From assembly GCA_018820855.1 (NCBI GenBank), contig JAHJNL010000055.1, positions 1 through 64,000 on the forward strand: a stretch of 64,000 bases of DNA, written 5' to 3'. This DNA comes from Pseudomonadota bacterium (GTDB lineage: Bacteria > Desulfobacterota > Desulfobulbia > Desulfobulbales > Desulfocapsaceae). Numbering within the stretch: the stretch's first letter is position 1; every line of letters starts with the position of its first letter. A program made the position numbers and the translations under genes. Shown here piece after piece: positions 44,461 through 53,175 of the stretch. Under the pieces are notes generated by a model. It was not told the origin of the DNA, did no database searches, and worked only from the letters and a program-made list of their open reading frames with translations.

Positions 44461-46803
44461 GTGACATCAAGGATTCGACTGATTCATTGCCTGACAGGCT
44501 CTATCGGTCTCACCCTTTTTACAATACTGCATCTTGCCGGCTCGGGTAGAGAAAGAGAACTCTACCGCTATTTCCTGCCCGCTCTGCTTGGTGCTGCTCT
44601 GGGATGGGTAATTGCGAATCTCCGTCTTTCCCTTTCCCAAAAAGAAGAAGAAATTCACGATATCCAGGACCTGTTAGACAGGGAACTTGAGACAAGTGAA
44701 GGTCTGCTCAGGACACTGACGGACATGCGCAGCAGTCAGGAGCTGATGCTTGACTCCATCGGAGAGGGAATTTATCGTGTCGCCCATGATGGAAAAACCA
44801 TATTCAGCAATCGAGCGGTCTTGAGCAGTACCGGATTTTCCGAAAAGGAACTGCTCCTGGAAAATCATCACCTCCTCCTGCACCACAGCCAAAAAGACGG
44901 GTCCCCTTATTCTCGGGAATCCTGCCCCGTGCATAAAACCTGCATGGATGGGAAAATACGTCAAGTAACAGGGGAAGTCTTCTGGCGAAAAGACGGCACC
45001 AGCTTTCCTGTAGAATATATTGTCACCCCCACAAGCGAAATCAACGGGACCTATGGGGCAGTGGTCATCTTTCGTGACATTTCCAGTCACGTTTTTATCC
45101 AGCAAAAGCTTGAAGAGAGTGAAGAACAGTTCCGGACACTCCTGGACACCTCCACTGACGCCATTCTTATCCTGGATGACCAGGGACAAATAACCAAGGC
45201 CAATCCTGCCACATTCCGCATCTTCCACTGTCAGGATGAAAAACATCTTCTGGGCAGATCTCTCATGGATTTCTCCCCAGCCAGACAGCCTGACAACCTC
45301 CCGTCTGCTGAGGGTCTGGCAAAACTTCTGGCAGACACACTGAGTCAGGGCTCTTCCTTCAGCGAATGGAAACTGCAGCGCAAGGATCTGCAAGAAATCG
45401 ATGTGACAATCCTGCTGGCGAGGATGGATTTAGGCCATACGACCTTCATACAGGCCAATATCCGCGACATCAGCCTGCAGAAAAGAGATGAGGAGAAACT
45501 GCAGCAGATGAAAGACGAACTGGAAGCCAGGGTCGGGGAACGTACCGCCAGTCTCCGGCAAATAAACAAGGAATTGCAGCAGGAGATCATGGAGCATAAG
45601 ATTGCCATAAAATCAGGCCAAGAGACAAGTCTGGCCAAAACCTGCTCTCTTATAAATATCTCCAGTGAAATTCAAGCCCCGATCCAATCAATTATCAATA
45701 TCTGCAAACAGATTCCAACAGAAGAACTCGTCCACCCCCTTGAACGGAATATAACGTTCATCCGTCGTGATGCCGAACGCCTGCGCCGGCTGAGTACCGA
45801 TACCCTGAATTTTTCCCAGCTGGAAGCAAATAATCTCATTCTGGTCAGTAAGACTTTCAATGTCCGGACCAGTGTCCAGAAAACAGTCCATGAGTTTGTT
45901 CTGCGGGCTACTGACAAAGACATTTCCCTGACCTGTGACATCCAACCTGCTATTCCTCTGCTCCTTGTCGGAGACAGTGAACGTCTCCAGATCATCCTGA
46001 GAAAACTTCTCGACAACAGTCTCGAATTTAGCAGCCTGGGACATATTGCTGTGACTGTCAGACTCAAAAAACGACTGAATGAGAGCCGTATTATTCTCTC
46101 ATTCTCCATTCAGGACAGCGGACCGGGAAGAGAGGATAAAGAACAGGGCGATGGCTTGAGTGCCTTGGGACGGGAATCTCCTCCAGGAGACAAAAACACA
46201 AGGGATACAGGGTTAGGACTGTCCCTTAGCAGAAAACTGATCTCCTGCATGGGAGGACGCACAGGAGTGCAGAATCTGTCTCAAGAAGGCAGGCTTTTCT
46301 GGTTTGACCTCCCCTTCACTGTGGCCGAACAACAACTGCTGACAGAGAAAAAAGGCGAAGAGGACACGAGATTGCCGCGGCAACTGGAAGGCTACACACT
46401 CCTTCTGGCTGACGACGAATATATTAACAGACGGATGTTTTCCTCAATTCTGGAAAATCAGGGCGCCGTGGTTCACTGTGCAGAGGATGGCAACGAGGCC
46501 CTTGAAATTTTAGAAACAAAAAACTTTGACTGCATTCTTATGGACGTGCAGATGCCCAACTGCAACGGTTTTGAGGCCATGCAGGCCATTCGCCTGCTGG
46601 AAATCCAGCAGCAGCAACCACGCACCCCGGCCATTGCGCTAACGGCGCATACCCTTTCCGGTTACAGAACACAGTGTTATGATGCAGGAATGGATGACTT
46701 CATCACCAAACCGGTTGACGCCGACCTGCTGATTACCAGCATCTGCGAACTCCTTCATGCGCGACAGCTTACAGATTCCGCTGTCTCGACATCTCAAACA
46801 TAA
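44461..46803 (+). CDS. Hybrid histidine kinase-like protein lacking the phospho-acceptor His
   Basis: 780 residues from GTG 44461, preceded by AGGA. Two N-terminal membrane segments (about 13-27 and 37-57), a coiled linker, a PAS domain (about 90-215), a second PAS domain (about 220-345), a coiled coil, a HisKA-like helix pair, HATPase (DNSLEF, DSGPG, DTGLGLSLS) and a C-terminal receiver with MDVQMPN. In the H-box the residue expected to be His is Ser402 (SSEIQAPI instead of SHEIRTPL). The ATPase and receiver look intact. The 3' end overlaps the convergent rlmB gene by 35 bp. Confidence 0.88.
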   Translation: MTSRIRLIHCLTGSIGLTLFTILHLAGSGRERELYRYFLPALLGAALGWVIANLRLSLSQKEEEIHDIQDLLDRELETSEGLLRTLTDMRSSQELMLDSIGEGIYRVAHDGKTIFSNRAVLSSTGFSEKELLLENHHLLLHHSQKDGSPYSRESCPVHKTCMDGKIRQVTGEVFWRKDGTSFPVEYIVTPTSEINGTYGAVVIFRDISSHVFIQQKLEESEEQFRTLLDTSTDAILILDDQGQITKANPATFRIFHCQDEKHLLGRSLMDFSPARQPDNLPSAEGLAKLLADTLSQGSSFSEWKLQRKDLQEIDVTILLARMDLGHTTFIQANIRDISLQKRDEEKLQQMKDELEARVGERTASLRQINKELQQEIMEHKIAIKSGQETSLAKTCSLINISSEIQAPIQSIINICKQIPTEELVHPLERNITFIRRDAERLRRLSTDTLNFSQLEANNLILVSKTFNVRTSVQKTVHEFVLRATDKDISLTCDIQPAIPLLLVGDSERLQIILRKLLDNSLEFSSLGHIAVTVRLKKRLNESRIILSFSIQDSGPGREDKEQGDGLSALGRESPPGDKNTRDTGLGLSLSRKLISCMGGRTGVQNLSQEGRLFWFDLPFTVAEQQLLTEKKGEEDTRLPRQLEGYTLLLADDEYINRRMFSSILENQGAVVHCAEDGNEALEILETKNFDCILMDVQMPNCNGFEAMQAIRLLEIQQQQPRTPAIALTAHTLSGYRTQCYDAGMDDFITKPVDADLLITSICELLHARQLTDSAVSTSQT

Positions 46804-47572
46804 TCACTCCCGCGGCCACAGAGCTGTTCAGAGAGTCCAGCTGTCCCTCCATGGGAATGGAAATAAGAACATCGCATTGCTTACGCACCAGAGGACGTAT
46901 CCCCTGTCCCTCACTGCCCACAACCACGCAGGCCGGGACAGCCAGGTCGGCCTCATACAGTGACTGAGCCTCGGCGTCTTTCACGGCACCAAATATCCAG
47001 GCACCTGCCTTTTTCAAGGCTTGCAGGGAAGTGGCCAGGTTCGTTACCTGGCAGATATCGATATGAGACATTGCCCCGGCCGCTGATTTGGCAGCAGTCC
47101 CTCCAAGTGGAGCGGAACGTTCCCTGGTCAACAGTACCCCGTTCATCCCTGATGCATGAGCGGAACGGATGATAGCCCCCAGGTTATGCGGATCCTGCAG
47201 AGAATCAAGAACAATAAGCCGCGGGTTCACACCGTTTGCCACCAGAGCAGTGAACTTGTCCAGCAGCTCTTCAAAAGGCAGCAGCTTGGTCTGTGATATT
47301 CGAGCCACCACACCCTGATGACGGACCTGAGATGCATCTTCTCCGGTCAGACGAAGGGAAGTGACAAAGGAGGTCTTGATCCCTGCTGCGCGCGCACGTT
47401 CAATGATTTCTTCGCGCTTGCCGCCCTTCCGGTCCTTGACCACGATGATCTCGCTGATGCGCTCTGCTTCCTGTTCCAGGGCTTCATATACTGGATGAAT
47501 CCCCCAGAGCAGATCGTCACTGAGGCGGATCTTCCGTTCATTTGCCTTATGGTTGCTGTCTTTTGTTTTCAC
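46769..47572 (-). CDS. rlmB: TrmH-family 23S rRNA 2'-O-methyltransferase (RlmB-like)
   Basis: 267 residues. An N-terminal substrate-binding domain (LLWGIHPVYEAL...) is followed by a SpoU/TrmH knot domain: LDSLQDPHNLGAIIRSAHASG, VVVGSEGQGI and IPMEGQLDSLNSSVAAGVIMFE. RlmB methylates G2251 in the 23S rRNA peptidyl-transferase region. It overlaps gmk by 4 bp at the 5' end and the convergent hybrid kinase at the 3' end. Confidence 0.92.
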   Translation of the reverse strand: MKTKDSNHKANERKIRLSDDLLWGIHPVYEALEQEAERISEIIVVKDRKGGKREEIIERARAAGIKTSFVTSLRLTGEDASQVRHQGVVARISQTKLLPFEELLDKFTALVANGVNPRLIVLDSLQDPHNLGAIIRSAHASGMNGVLLTRERSAPLGGTAAKSAAGAMSHIDICQVTNLATSLQALKKAGAWIFGAVKDAEAQSLYEADLAVPACVVVGSEGQGIRPLVRKQCDVLISIPMEGQLDSLNSSVAAGVIMFEMSRQRNL

Positions 47573-48186
47573 GTTTTCTTCACCAGAACTATAGGTTCTC
47601 CTGTAGGCAGCCTGTGTCCACGACTCCGTTCGGCAATAATCACTGCCTGCAAGGTGCTGGCCGCCTCTTCCAGTGAATCGTTAATCACCAGATAGTCATA
47701 GGCGGGTGCCGCCGCCATTTCCCAGGCAGCATTCTTCAGACGCAGCTCAATGGTCTCCTGACTGTCTGTCCCCCGTCCGCGCAACCGCCGTTCCAGTTCT
47801 AAGAGTGTCGGCGGTGCAATAAAAACAGAGACAGCCGCAACGGTTTTATCCTTAGCAATAATCGCTGCCCCCTGAACATCGATATCGAGGATGATATCCT
47901 GCCCCTGCTCCAGCTGTTTCATAACTGCCGGGCGACTGGTCCCGTAAAAATTTCCATGGACTTCTGCCCATTCAAGAAAAAGCCCCTGGTCACGCATGGC
48001 CTGAAACTCTTGCACGGAGACGAAGTGATAGTCCACACCGTTCTTCTCACCGCTACGCGGTGACCTGGTGGTATGAGAAACAGAAAAGGCAAGTCCCGGC
48101 ACCCGGGCCATCACCTTTTTCAGAAGGGTTGTCTTACCAGCCCCTGAAGGAGCGGAGAGGATAAAAAGCTGCCCTTTTACTGCCAT
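47569..48186 (-). CDS. gmk: Guanylate kinase
   Basis: 205 residues with P-loop SAPSGAGKTTLLKKV (about 11-25), SHTTRSPRSGEKNGVDYHFV and the GMP-binding YGTSR. It phosphorylates GMP to GDP. It follows the remA-like gene with a 1-bp gap and precedes rlmB with a 4-bp overlap, so the three are one transcriptional unit. Confidence 0.96.
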   Translation of the reverse strand: MAVKGQLFILSAPSGAGKTTLLKKVMARVPGLAFSVSHTTRSPRSGEKNGVDYHFVSVQEFQAMRDQGLFLEWAEVHGNFYGTSRPAVMKQLEQGQDIILDIDVQGAAIIAKDKTVAAVSVFIAPPTLLELERRLRGRGTDSQETIELRLKNAAWEMAAAPAYDYLVINDSLEEAASTLQAVIIAERSRGHRLPTGEPIVLVKKT

Positions 48187-48187
48187 C

Positions 48188-48472
48188 CTATTCTGTCTCC
48201 TGTCCTGTCAGTGCCCTGGTCAAGTGCGGACTCAACTGCAACGTCGCCAGACGCTGACTGATGGTGTCCGGTTGAATGGAGGAGAGAATAACATGATTGG
48301 AATCCATGATCAAAAGAGATCTGGTCCGTCTGCCCTCCGTCACATCCACAAGTCTTCCCGCATCCTTGGCCAGTTCCTTCAATTTCCGTGCAGGTGAGGA
48401 ACCGGTGTTGATCACGGCAATAATCCGATTGGCCATCACTGTATTTCCGAATCCGATATTAATCAGTTGCAT
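48188..48472 (-). CDS. RemA/DUF370-family regulator-like protein
   Basis: 94 residues starting [31 protein letters not shown], the RemA/DUF370 pattern, with the conserved [23 protein letters not shown]. In Bacillus, RemA is a DNA-binding activator of biofilm genes; in other bacteria the gene is found between yicC and gmk as here, and its role is unclear. The C-terminal tail (about 80-94) is longer than in Bacillus. Confidence 0.88.
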   Translation of the reverse strand: MQLINIGFGNTVMANRIIAVINTGSSPARKLKELAKDAGRLVDVTEGRRTRSLLIMDSNHVILSSIQPDTISQRLATLQLSPHLTRALTGQETE

Positions 48473-48584
48473 TAGAGTTGTTTACCCTGATCAAGTTGAT
48501 TAGCGTGTTCATGGCATACCACACTAGTTACTACTCGCAGCCAGCCTTCTACTTCCAGCCTTCACCCTACCAATCCGAAACCTG

Positions 48585-49475
48585 CTATTCAATATTCTGA
48601 ATCTGTTCCCGCATTTTTTCCAATTCACTCTTGAGTTCTACTGTGAGATAGGCAATGCTCGCATCATTAATTTTGGAGGCCATGGTATTGACCTCACGCA
48701 GAAATTCCTGAAGAAGAAAATCAATCTTGCGGCCGGTTGCCTCTGCCGCTTCCAGAAAAGAACGAAACTGATTGATATGACTGTGTAAACGAACAATTTC
48801 TTCTGTAACATCGGTTTTATCGGCAAGAATGGCAATTTCCTGGGCCAAGCGCTGTGGATCCAGCTGGACATTGTCGAGAAGTTTCTGCAATCGCTCTTTA
48901 AGATTCTGCTCTCTGCGTTGCAGGAGTTCAGGGATAGCGGCTTCTATACTCTGGACAACCTGCGAGAAATGGTCCAGCCGCTCCTGGAGATCCCTGGCCA
49001 TGGCATCTCCCTCCTCACTGCGCATAATATCACAGGCAACAAGGGCCTGCTGCAAAGCAGGCTCCATAGATGACCAGACCGCCTCCAGATCCTCTTCCCT
49101 CTGCTCTCGAGCCAGAATATCCGGATAGGAAGCAAGCTGAGAAAGTGTTGTATCATCAGTGAGATCCAGTGCTTTACCAAGGCTTGCCAAGGCATCACGA
49201 TAAATAGTCGCAAGGCTGGTATTCACCCGCATCTCCAGAAGATCTGAAAAATCTCCGGTAACCGAGAGCAGAACATCCACTCTGCCACGTGAAAGAGTTG
49301 CAGCGACTTCTTTTCGCACCCGTTCCTCAAGTCCTGCATAGCCTTTCGGCAGCTTGATTTTGAGATCAAGATAGCGATGGTTGACACAGCGGATCTCAAC
49401 AGTCCACATCCTGCCTCCCACCTCTGCCTCTCCCCTACCGAATCCGGTCATACTTTTGCTAGACATGTGCGTCAC
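48585..49475 (-). CDS. YicC-family endoribonuclease
   Basis: 296 residues if started at GTG 49475, which overlaps the heptose-kinase stop as GTGA; ATG 49466 (MSSKSMTGFGRG) is an equal alternative. The family motifs are SMTGFGRGE at the N-terminus, VRCVNHRYLDLKIKLP-like text (here EIRCVNHRYLDLKIKLP) and a C-terminal KIDFLLQEFLREVNTMASK. YicC proteins are ribonucleases implicated in small-RNA turnover. The gene precedes the remA-like gene by 112 bp. Confidence 0.92.
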   Translation of the reverse strand: MTHMSSKSMTGFGRGEAEVGGRMWTVEIRCVNHRYLDLKIKLPKGYAGLEERVRKEVAATLSRGRVDVLLSVTGDFSDLLEMRVNTSLATIYRDALASLGKALDLTDDTTLSQLASYPDILAREQREEDLEAVWSSMEPALQQALVACDIMRSEEGDAMARDLQERLDHFSQVVQSIEAAIPELLQRREQNLKERLQKLLDNVQLDPQRLAQEIAILADKTDVTEEIVRLHSHINQFRSFLEAAEATGRKIDFLLQEFLREVNTMASKINDASIAYLTVELKSELEKMREQIQNIE

Positions 49476-50494
49476 CCGCAGCTGGTAAATGCTGTTTCAA
49501 TTTTCTCCTCGCCATGCAACACAGCGAGGAGTTCTTCTGGACTGACTGTAGCAGTTCCCACCTTGCCGACCACCACTCCGGCGGCAATATTGGCAAGAGC
49601 CGCCGCTACACCAAAGGGAGCACCGACGGCGAGCCCCAGGGCCAGCACTGCAATCACCGTATCGCCTGCACCCGTCACATCAAAAACCTCGCGGGCAGTG
49701 GTGGGAATGGAGACCAGTTCCTTTCCCTTCTCCAGCAGGGCCATTCCTGCCTCTCCTCTGGTTATAAGAACTGCCTGACAACCAACCTGCTGCAGCAGGA
49801 TTTCGGCTGCTGCCCGAAGCTCTTCGATGTTGCGAATGCGTATTCCCGACATCTTTTCTGCTTCAATATGGTTGGGGGTAATAAGAGTTGCCCCGAAAAA
49901 ACGATCCGGCTGTTCAGGTTTCGGATCAACGACCACCGGTATCTTTCTCCCAGTCTCTTTTTCCACCTGGGCTACCCGGGTCAGAAGATGATTCATTAAG
50001 GGCTTAGAGATAACCCCTTTGTAGTAATCAGAGATGATTATTGCATCAAAATCAGCAATATTCTCCTCAAGGAACGAATTCATAGCCGCAATCGTTGTCT
50101 CAGAAGGAGTACCGGTCTGCTCCCGATCAAAACGAACCACCTGCTGCCCCTGTGCCACCACCCGGGTCTTTACCGTTGTCGGACGTTTTCCTTTGACAAG
50201 ACCGTGGGTTGATGCACCGAGATCCTGCAATAATCCCTGCAGACGGCCACCCATCTCATCATTCCCAATAATGCCACAAAGGACAGCCTCTGCCCCCAGA
50301 GAATAAATGTTGTGCAGGACGTTGGCACCGCCCCCAAGCAGCAATTCTTCCTTGGTTACGTTGACCACGGGAACGGGGGCCTCCGGTGAAATTCTGCTCA
50401 CGGTTCCCCATATAAAATGATCTACGATAATATCGCCTACCACCAGGATTTTTTTCCCGGCCACCTGCTGTACCAGACCTTCCAACTCGCTCAT
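49472..50494 (-). CDS. D-glycero-beta-D-manno-heptose-7-phosphate kinase domain protein
   Basis: 340 residues from ATG 50494 (GGGGAG upstream). It is a PfkB-family kinase of the RfaE/HldE N-terminal type: GDIIVDHFIWGTVSRISPEAPVPVV, GGGANV, and the C-terminal DVTGAGDTVIAVLALGLA with the catalytic Asp. The product phosphorylates D-glycero-D-manno-heptose 7-phosphate for LPS core synthesis. The nucleotidyltransferase half of HldE is absent, so a separate RfaE2 gene must exist elsewhere. It overlaps yicC by 4 bp. Confidence 0.92.
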   Translation of the reverse strand: MSELEGLVQQVAGKKILVVGDIIVDHFIWGTVSRISPEAPVPVVNVTKEELLLGGGANVLHNIYSLGAEAVLCGIIGNDEMGGRLQGLLQDLGASTHGLVKGKRPTTVKTRVVAQGQQVVRFDREQTGTPSETTIAAMNSFLEENIADFDAIIISDYYKGVISKPLMNHLLTRVAQVEKETGRKIPVVVDPKPEQPDRFFGATLITPNHIEAEKMSGIRIRNIEELRAAAEILLQQVGCQAVLITRGEAGMALLEKGKELVSIPTTAREVFDVTGAGDTVIAVLALGLAVGAPFGVAAALANIAAGVVVGKVGTATVSPEELLAVLHGEEKIETAFTSCG

Positions 50495-50565
50495 CAATCT
50501 CCCCAACTCGTGACTATTTCAGTGCTAAAAATAAATTACAAAAAATCTCAAAAGCTGACTTCTCC

Positions 50566-51393
50566 TCAGCTCCCCAACTTCAGCCAACGCTCCGCCATGC
50601 GCTCAGAGGCAAAAACCAACGATTCTATATCGAGAAAAGCCAACACATCCTGATCAAAAAGCACCTTCACTTTTGCTGGAAAATGATCTTCCTGCTCTTC
50701 ATCCCAGAAAAGGACAAAAAGGGGCAGGCGGGGCAATACCGGTACCAGAAAGGCAGCGGTGCAACTCTGTTCCGAGTCTTCCTGCAGGACAGCATCCAAA
50801 AGAGGCGCACATCGTTTGAGAAGGTCTGGTCTGCCAGTGAAATAAGAAGCTATCCGTTCCTCACAGTAGACTCGCAGGGTCCGAATCTTGGAAATTGAGT
50901 TGGGTAAGGACTCCATCCCAATCCACTCCTGCTTTGGTTTCCTGGCGCCAGCACCGAAATGCACATAATTATAGAGCAGAATCTGATCTCTGGGATCTTC
51001 CGCCTCGTTCCCATCAATAAGGATACCTTTATGGGAGAGTTCTACATCCTGGCCAAGAAACCTGAAACAGAGAGTATCCTCTTCAGGACCGGACCACTCA
51101 CAGCCTATTGATTCTGCTACCGAAGAAAAATCTATACCACTGGTCTTGTCCTTGAGATGGGCGACCAGGGCCAGATCCTTCTCATCAAGGAGTTTTGCCA
51201 CTCCCCGTAAACCATCCTTCCCTCTTTCCTGAGCGCCAAATTCCTCTCCCAGAAGTGACTGGTCAATATAGGGACATTTCACCGGATCCTCGCCACCTTT
51301 GGTGACGGCAGCAGCAAAGGCCAGGCAGGCGGCATAGCCGCATTCACCGCAGTTAGTCCGGGGGGTAAATTTTATAAATTCAAGAGGCTGCAT
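50566..51393 (-). CDS. DUF3786 protein with N-terminal 4Fe-4S site
   Basis: 275 residues. The start has NCGECGYAACLAFAAAV and a later Cys (VKCPY), the four-cysteine Fe-S motif found in corrinoid protein and CO-dehydrogenase-related subunits. The rest matches the DUF3786 pattern, with ILLYNYVHFGAG and FDQDVLAFLDIESLVFASERM. Such proteins occur in anaerobes and are suspected to act in corrinoid or one-carbon metabolism, but no reaction is established. A terminator lies just before it (51425-51457), so it has its own promoter. Confidence 0.83.
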   Translation of the reverse strand: MQPLEFIKFTPRTNCGECGYAACLAFAAAVTKGGEDPVKCPYIDQSLLGEEFGAQERGKDGLRGVAKLLDEKDLALVAHLKDKTSGIDFSSVAESIGCEWSGPEEDTLCFRFLGQDVELSHKGILIDGNEAEDPRDQILLYNYVHFGAGARKPKQEWIGMESLPNSISKIRTLRVYCEERIASYFTGRPDLLKRCAPLLDAVLQEDSEQSCTAAFLVPVLPRLPLFVLFWDEEQEDHFPAKVKVLFDQDVLAFLDIESLVFASERMAERWLKLGS

Positions 51394-51424
51394 GGATTCT
51401 TGTCATATTTGACGGACAAAGAAA

Positions 51425-51457
51425 AACGATGCAGAGGGCCAAGCCCTCTGCATCGTT
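51425..51457 (-). terminator. Intrinsic terminator after skp
   Basis: Perfect 14-bp arms (51425-51438 and 51444-51457) with a 5-nt loop. On the minus strand it is followed directly by TTTTTC; on the plus strand an A run and T-poor sequence follow. It ends the pal/skp-side transcript before the DUF3786 gene. Confidence 0.9.
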
Positions 51458-51494
51458 AGCAAAAAAAAAACAAATCAGAGTGAACAAGCCGCCC

Positions 51495-52022
51495 TTATTT
51501 CATGCGCTTGTCCAATTCTTTTTGCACCTCGTCACTGACATCAACACCATTGGCGGCAAAGAGTACACCAACCTTGGAATCCAGGATCACGAGATACCCG
51601 TTTTTCTGACCATAGGTATTGACAACGGTCTGCAACATCTTAAGAATAGGCTCCAGTTCCTTATCCTGCAGTTGCTTGAGTTCAATCTGTGCATCCTCAC
51701 TTTTCACCTGCAGTTCACGCTGTTTTTTCTGAAGTTCACGGACTTTTTCCGCTTTTTTCTCAGCACTCCAGGCCGAACTTTTCTTTTCAATTTCTTCCTG
51801 CAGAACGACCAGTGAATCCTGCTCAGTCTTAAATTTAGACTGCAATTCATTCATTCTCTTCTCAAAAATATCTTTTGCTTTGCGACCGGCAGAAGATTCG
51901 AGCAATACCTTCTGGATATTCATAACCCCGATCTTTGTCCCTTCGGCACGAACACAGGTGCTATCAAGGGCAAAAGTTGCAAGAACCACCAGGGTGACTG
52001 TCAACAATATACGTTTCAACAT
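51495..52022 (-). CDS. skp: Skp/OmpH-family periplasmic chaperone
   Basis: 175 residues with a signal peptide (MLKRILLTVTLVVLATFALDSTCVRA) and a mature part that is almost all coiled coil: IGVMNIQKVLLESSAGRKAKDIFEKRMNELQSKFKTEQDSL. The C-terminus has the family's DSKVGVLFAANGVDVSDEV motif. Skp holds unfolded outer-membrane proteins in the periplasm. The gene lies between pal and a terminator. A bamA gene is not seen here, unlike in many genomes. Confidence 0.88.
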   Translation of the reverse strand: MLKRILLTVTLVVLATFALDSTCVRAEGTKIGVMNIQKVLLESSAGRKAKDIFEKRMNELQSKFKTEQDSLVVLQEEIEKKSSAWSAEKKAEKVRELQKKQRELQVKSEDAQIELKQLQDKELEPILKMLQTVVNTYGQKNGYLVILDSKVGVLFAANGVDVSDEVQKELDKRMK

Positions 52023-52168
52023 CCTATTTTTCTCCTGTTTGGTATGAATTTAACAATTTACTATTCCTCATAATGAGATCGTAACAGTTCAGGTGTTCAG
52101 CCTTCAGCCCATGAAACTGAATAATTACATTTTAGCGAAACAACCTGAGGTAATTCTCATACTAAAGG

Positions 52169-52681
52169 TTACTCAATGACAAAATCATCACGGCGGTTTT
52201 GGGCCTGTGCCATCTCATCGGGTCCATGAAGCAGGATTTTCTCCTCGCCAAAACTGACCGTAGTGATACGGTCCGAAGATATTCCAAGGTTAACGAGGTA
52301 TTTTTTAGCAGCAAGTGCCCGTTTCTCACCCAGAGCCAGATTATACTCTCTGGTCCCCTTAGGATCACAGTTTCCTTCTATCCTGATTTTCACATTTTCT
52401 TCTGTCTTCAAAAAATCCGCATTGACCTGAATACGCGGTTGCTGATCGCCACGGATGGAATAATCATCGAAGTCGAAATAAACCGGCAACATAGGGCCAG
52501 AGGTGCGGCCTTCCATAATACCACTAGGTTGGGATTCCAAGGACTCTGCCGTGCCCATAGCCGTGGGGTCTTGCTCAAGCCCTACCTCCTGCTCCGAAAC
52601 CTTTTTGCCGGAACACCCGGCCAAGAACAGAAAAAAATATGCCATAACGATTCCGAGACAAATACTGTTTCTACTCTTCAT
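52169..52681 (-). CDS. pal: Peptidoglycan-associated lipoprotein (Pal/OmpA family)
   Basis: 170 residues from ATG 52681, preceded by GGGAGGAGAGT. Lipoprotein signal with lipobox LAGC, a short linker, then an OmpA-like domain: YFDFDDYSIRGDQQPRIQVNADFLK, IEGNCDPKGTREYNLALGEKRALAAKKYLVNLG and a RRDDFVIE end. It binds peptidoglycan and anchors the outer membrane. Other Tol genes are not in the window. Asn replaces the more usual His in the IEGHCD motif. Confidence 0.92.
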   Translation of the reverse strand: MKSRNSICLGIVMAYFFLFLAGCSGKKVSEQEVGLEQDPTAMGTAESLESQPSGIMEGRTSGPMLPVYFDFDDYSIRGDQQPRIQVNADFLKTEENVKIRIEGNCDPKGTREYNLALGEKRALAAKKYLVNLGISSDRITTVSFGEEKILLHGPDEMAQAQNRRDDFVIE

Positions 52682-53175
52682 ACTCTCCTCCCACAAACTA
52701 ATATATCTTAACATAACATAGCCGCTACAATACTTTTGAAGTTTTAAAAATCAATTTATTAGTCTAATGCTATTTTTCAAAAAACACCAGACGTTTTCCC
52801 TGGATGCTGACAAGATCCGGAACAGAAAGAAGGCATCCGCTCTTTTCTGTATTTTTCCGGAACCTATTACTTTGTTTTTAGAATCTTACAAGTAATTCCT
52901 TTGCTTTTTATGACAAAGAAGAAAAAAAAACCGACACCTTCTAGAATTAGTACCTATTGTTGAGATATTGGAATGCTCAAAGAAACACTGAAAAGAGTTC
53001 ATTGGTTCTTTTTTACCTACCGGATTTTCCCAGTAAAGCGATTTACCCTTGATAAATATTGTTCATACCTCTAAATTCAACATTGTCCGAAGCTATATAA
53101 ATGCCAGGATCATGACGAGAACAGCTGAAAAACATTATACATTTTCTAAAAAACTAGCCTCTCAACACAAACACC
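52682..53175. other. Divergent intergenic region between pal and the glucan phosphorylase
   Basis: About 490 bp, AT-rich. It must hold promoters for pal (minus) and the phosphorylase (plus). No clear operator or small gene was seen. Confidence 0.45.
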
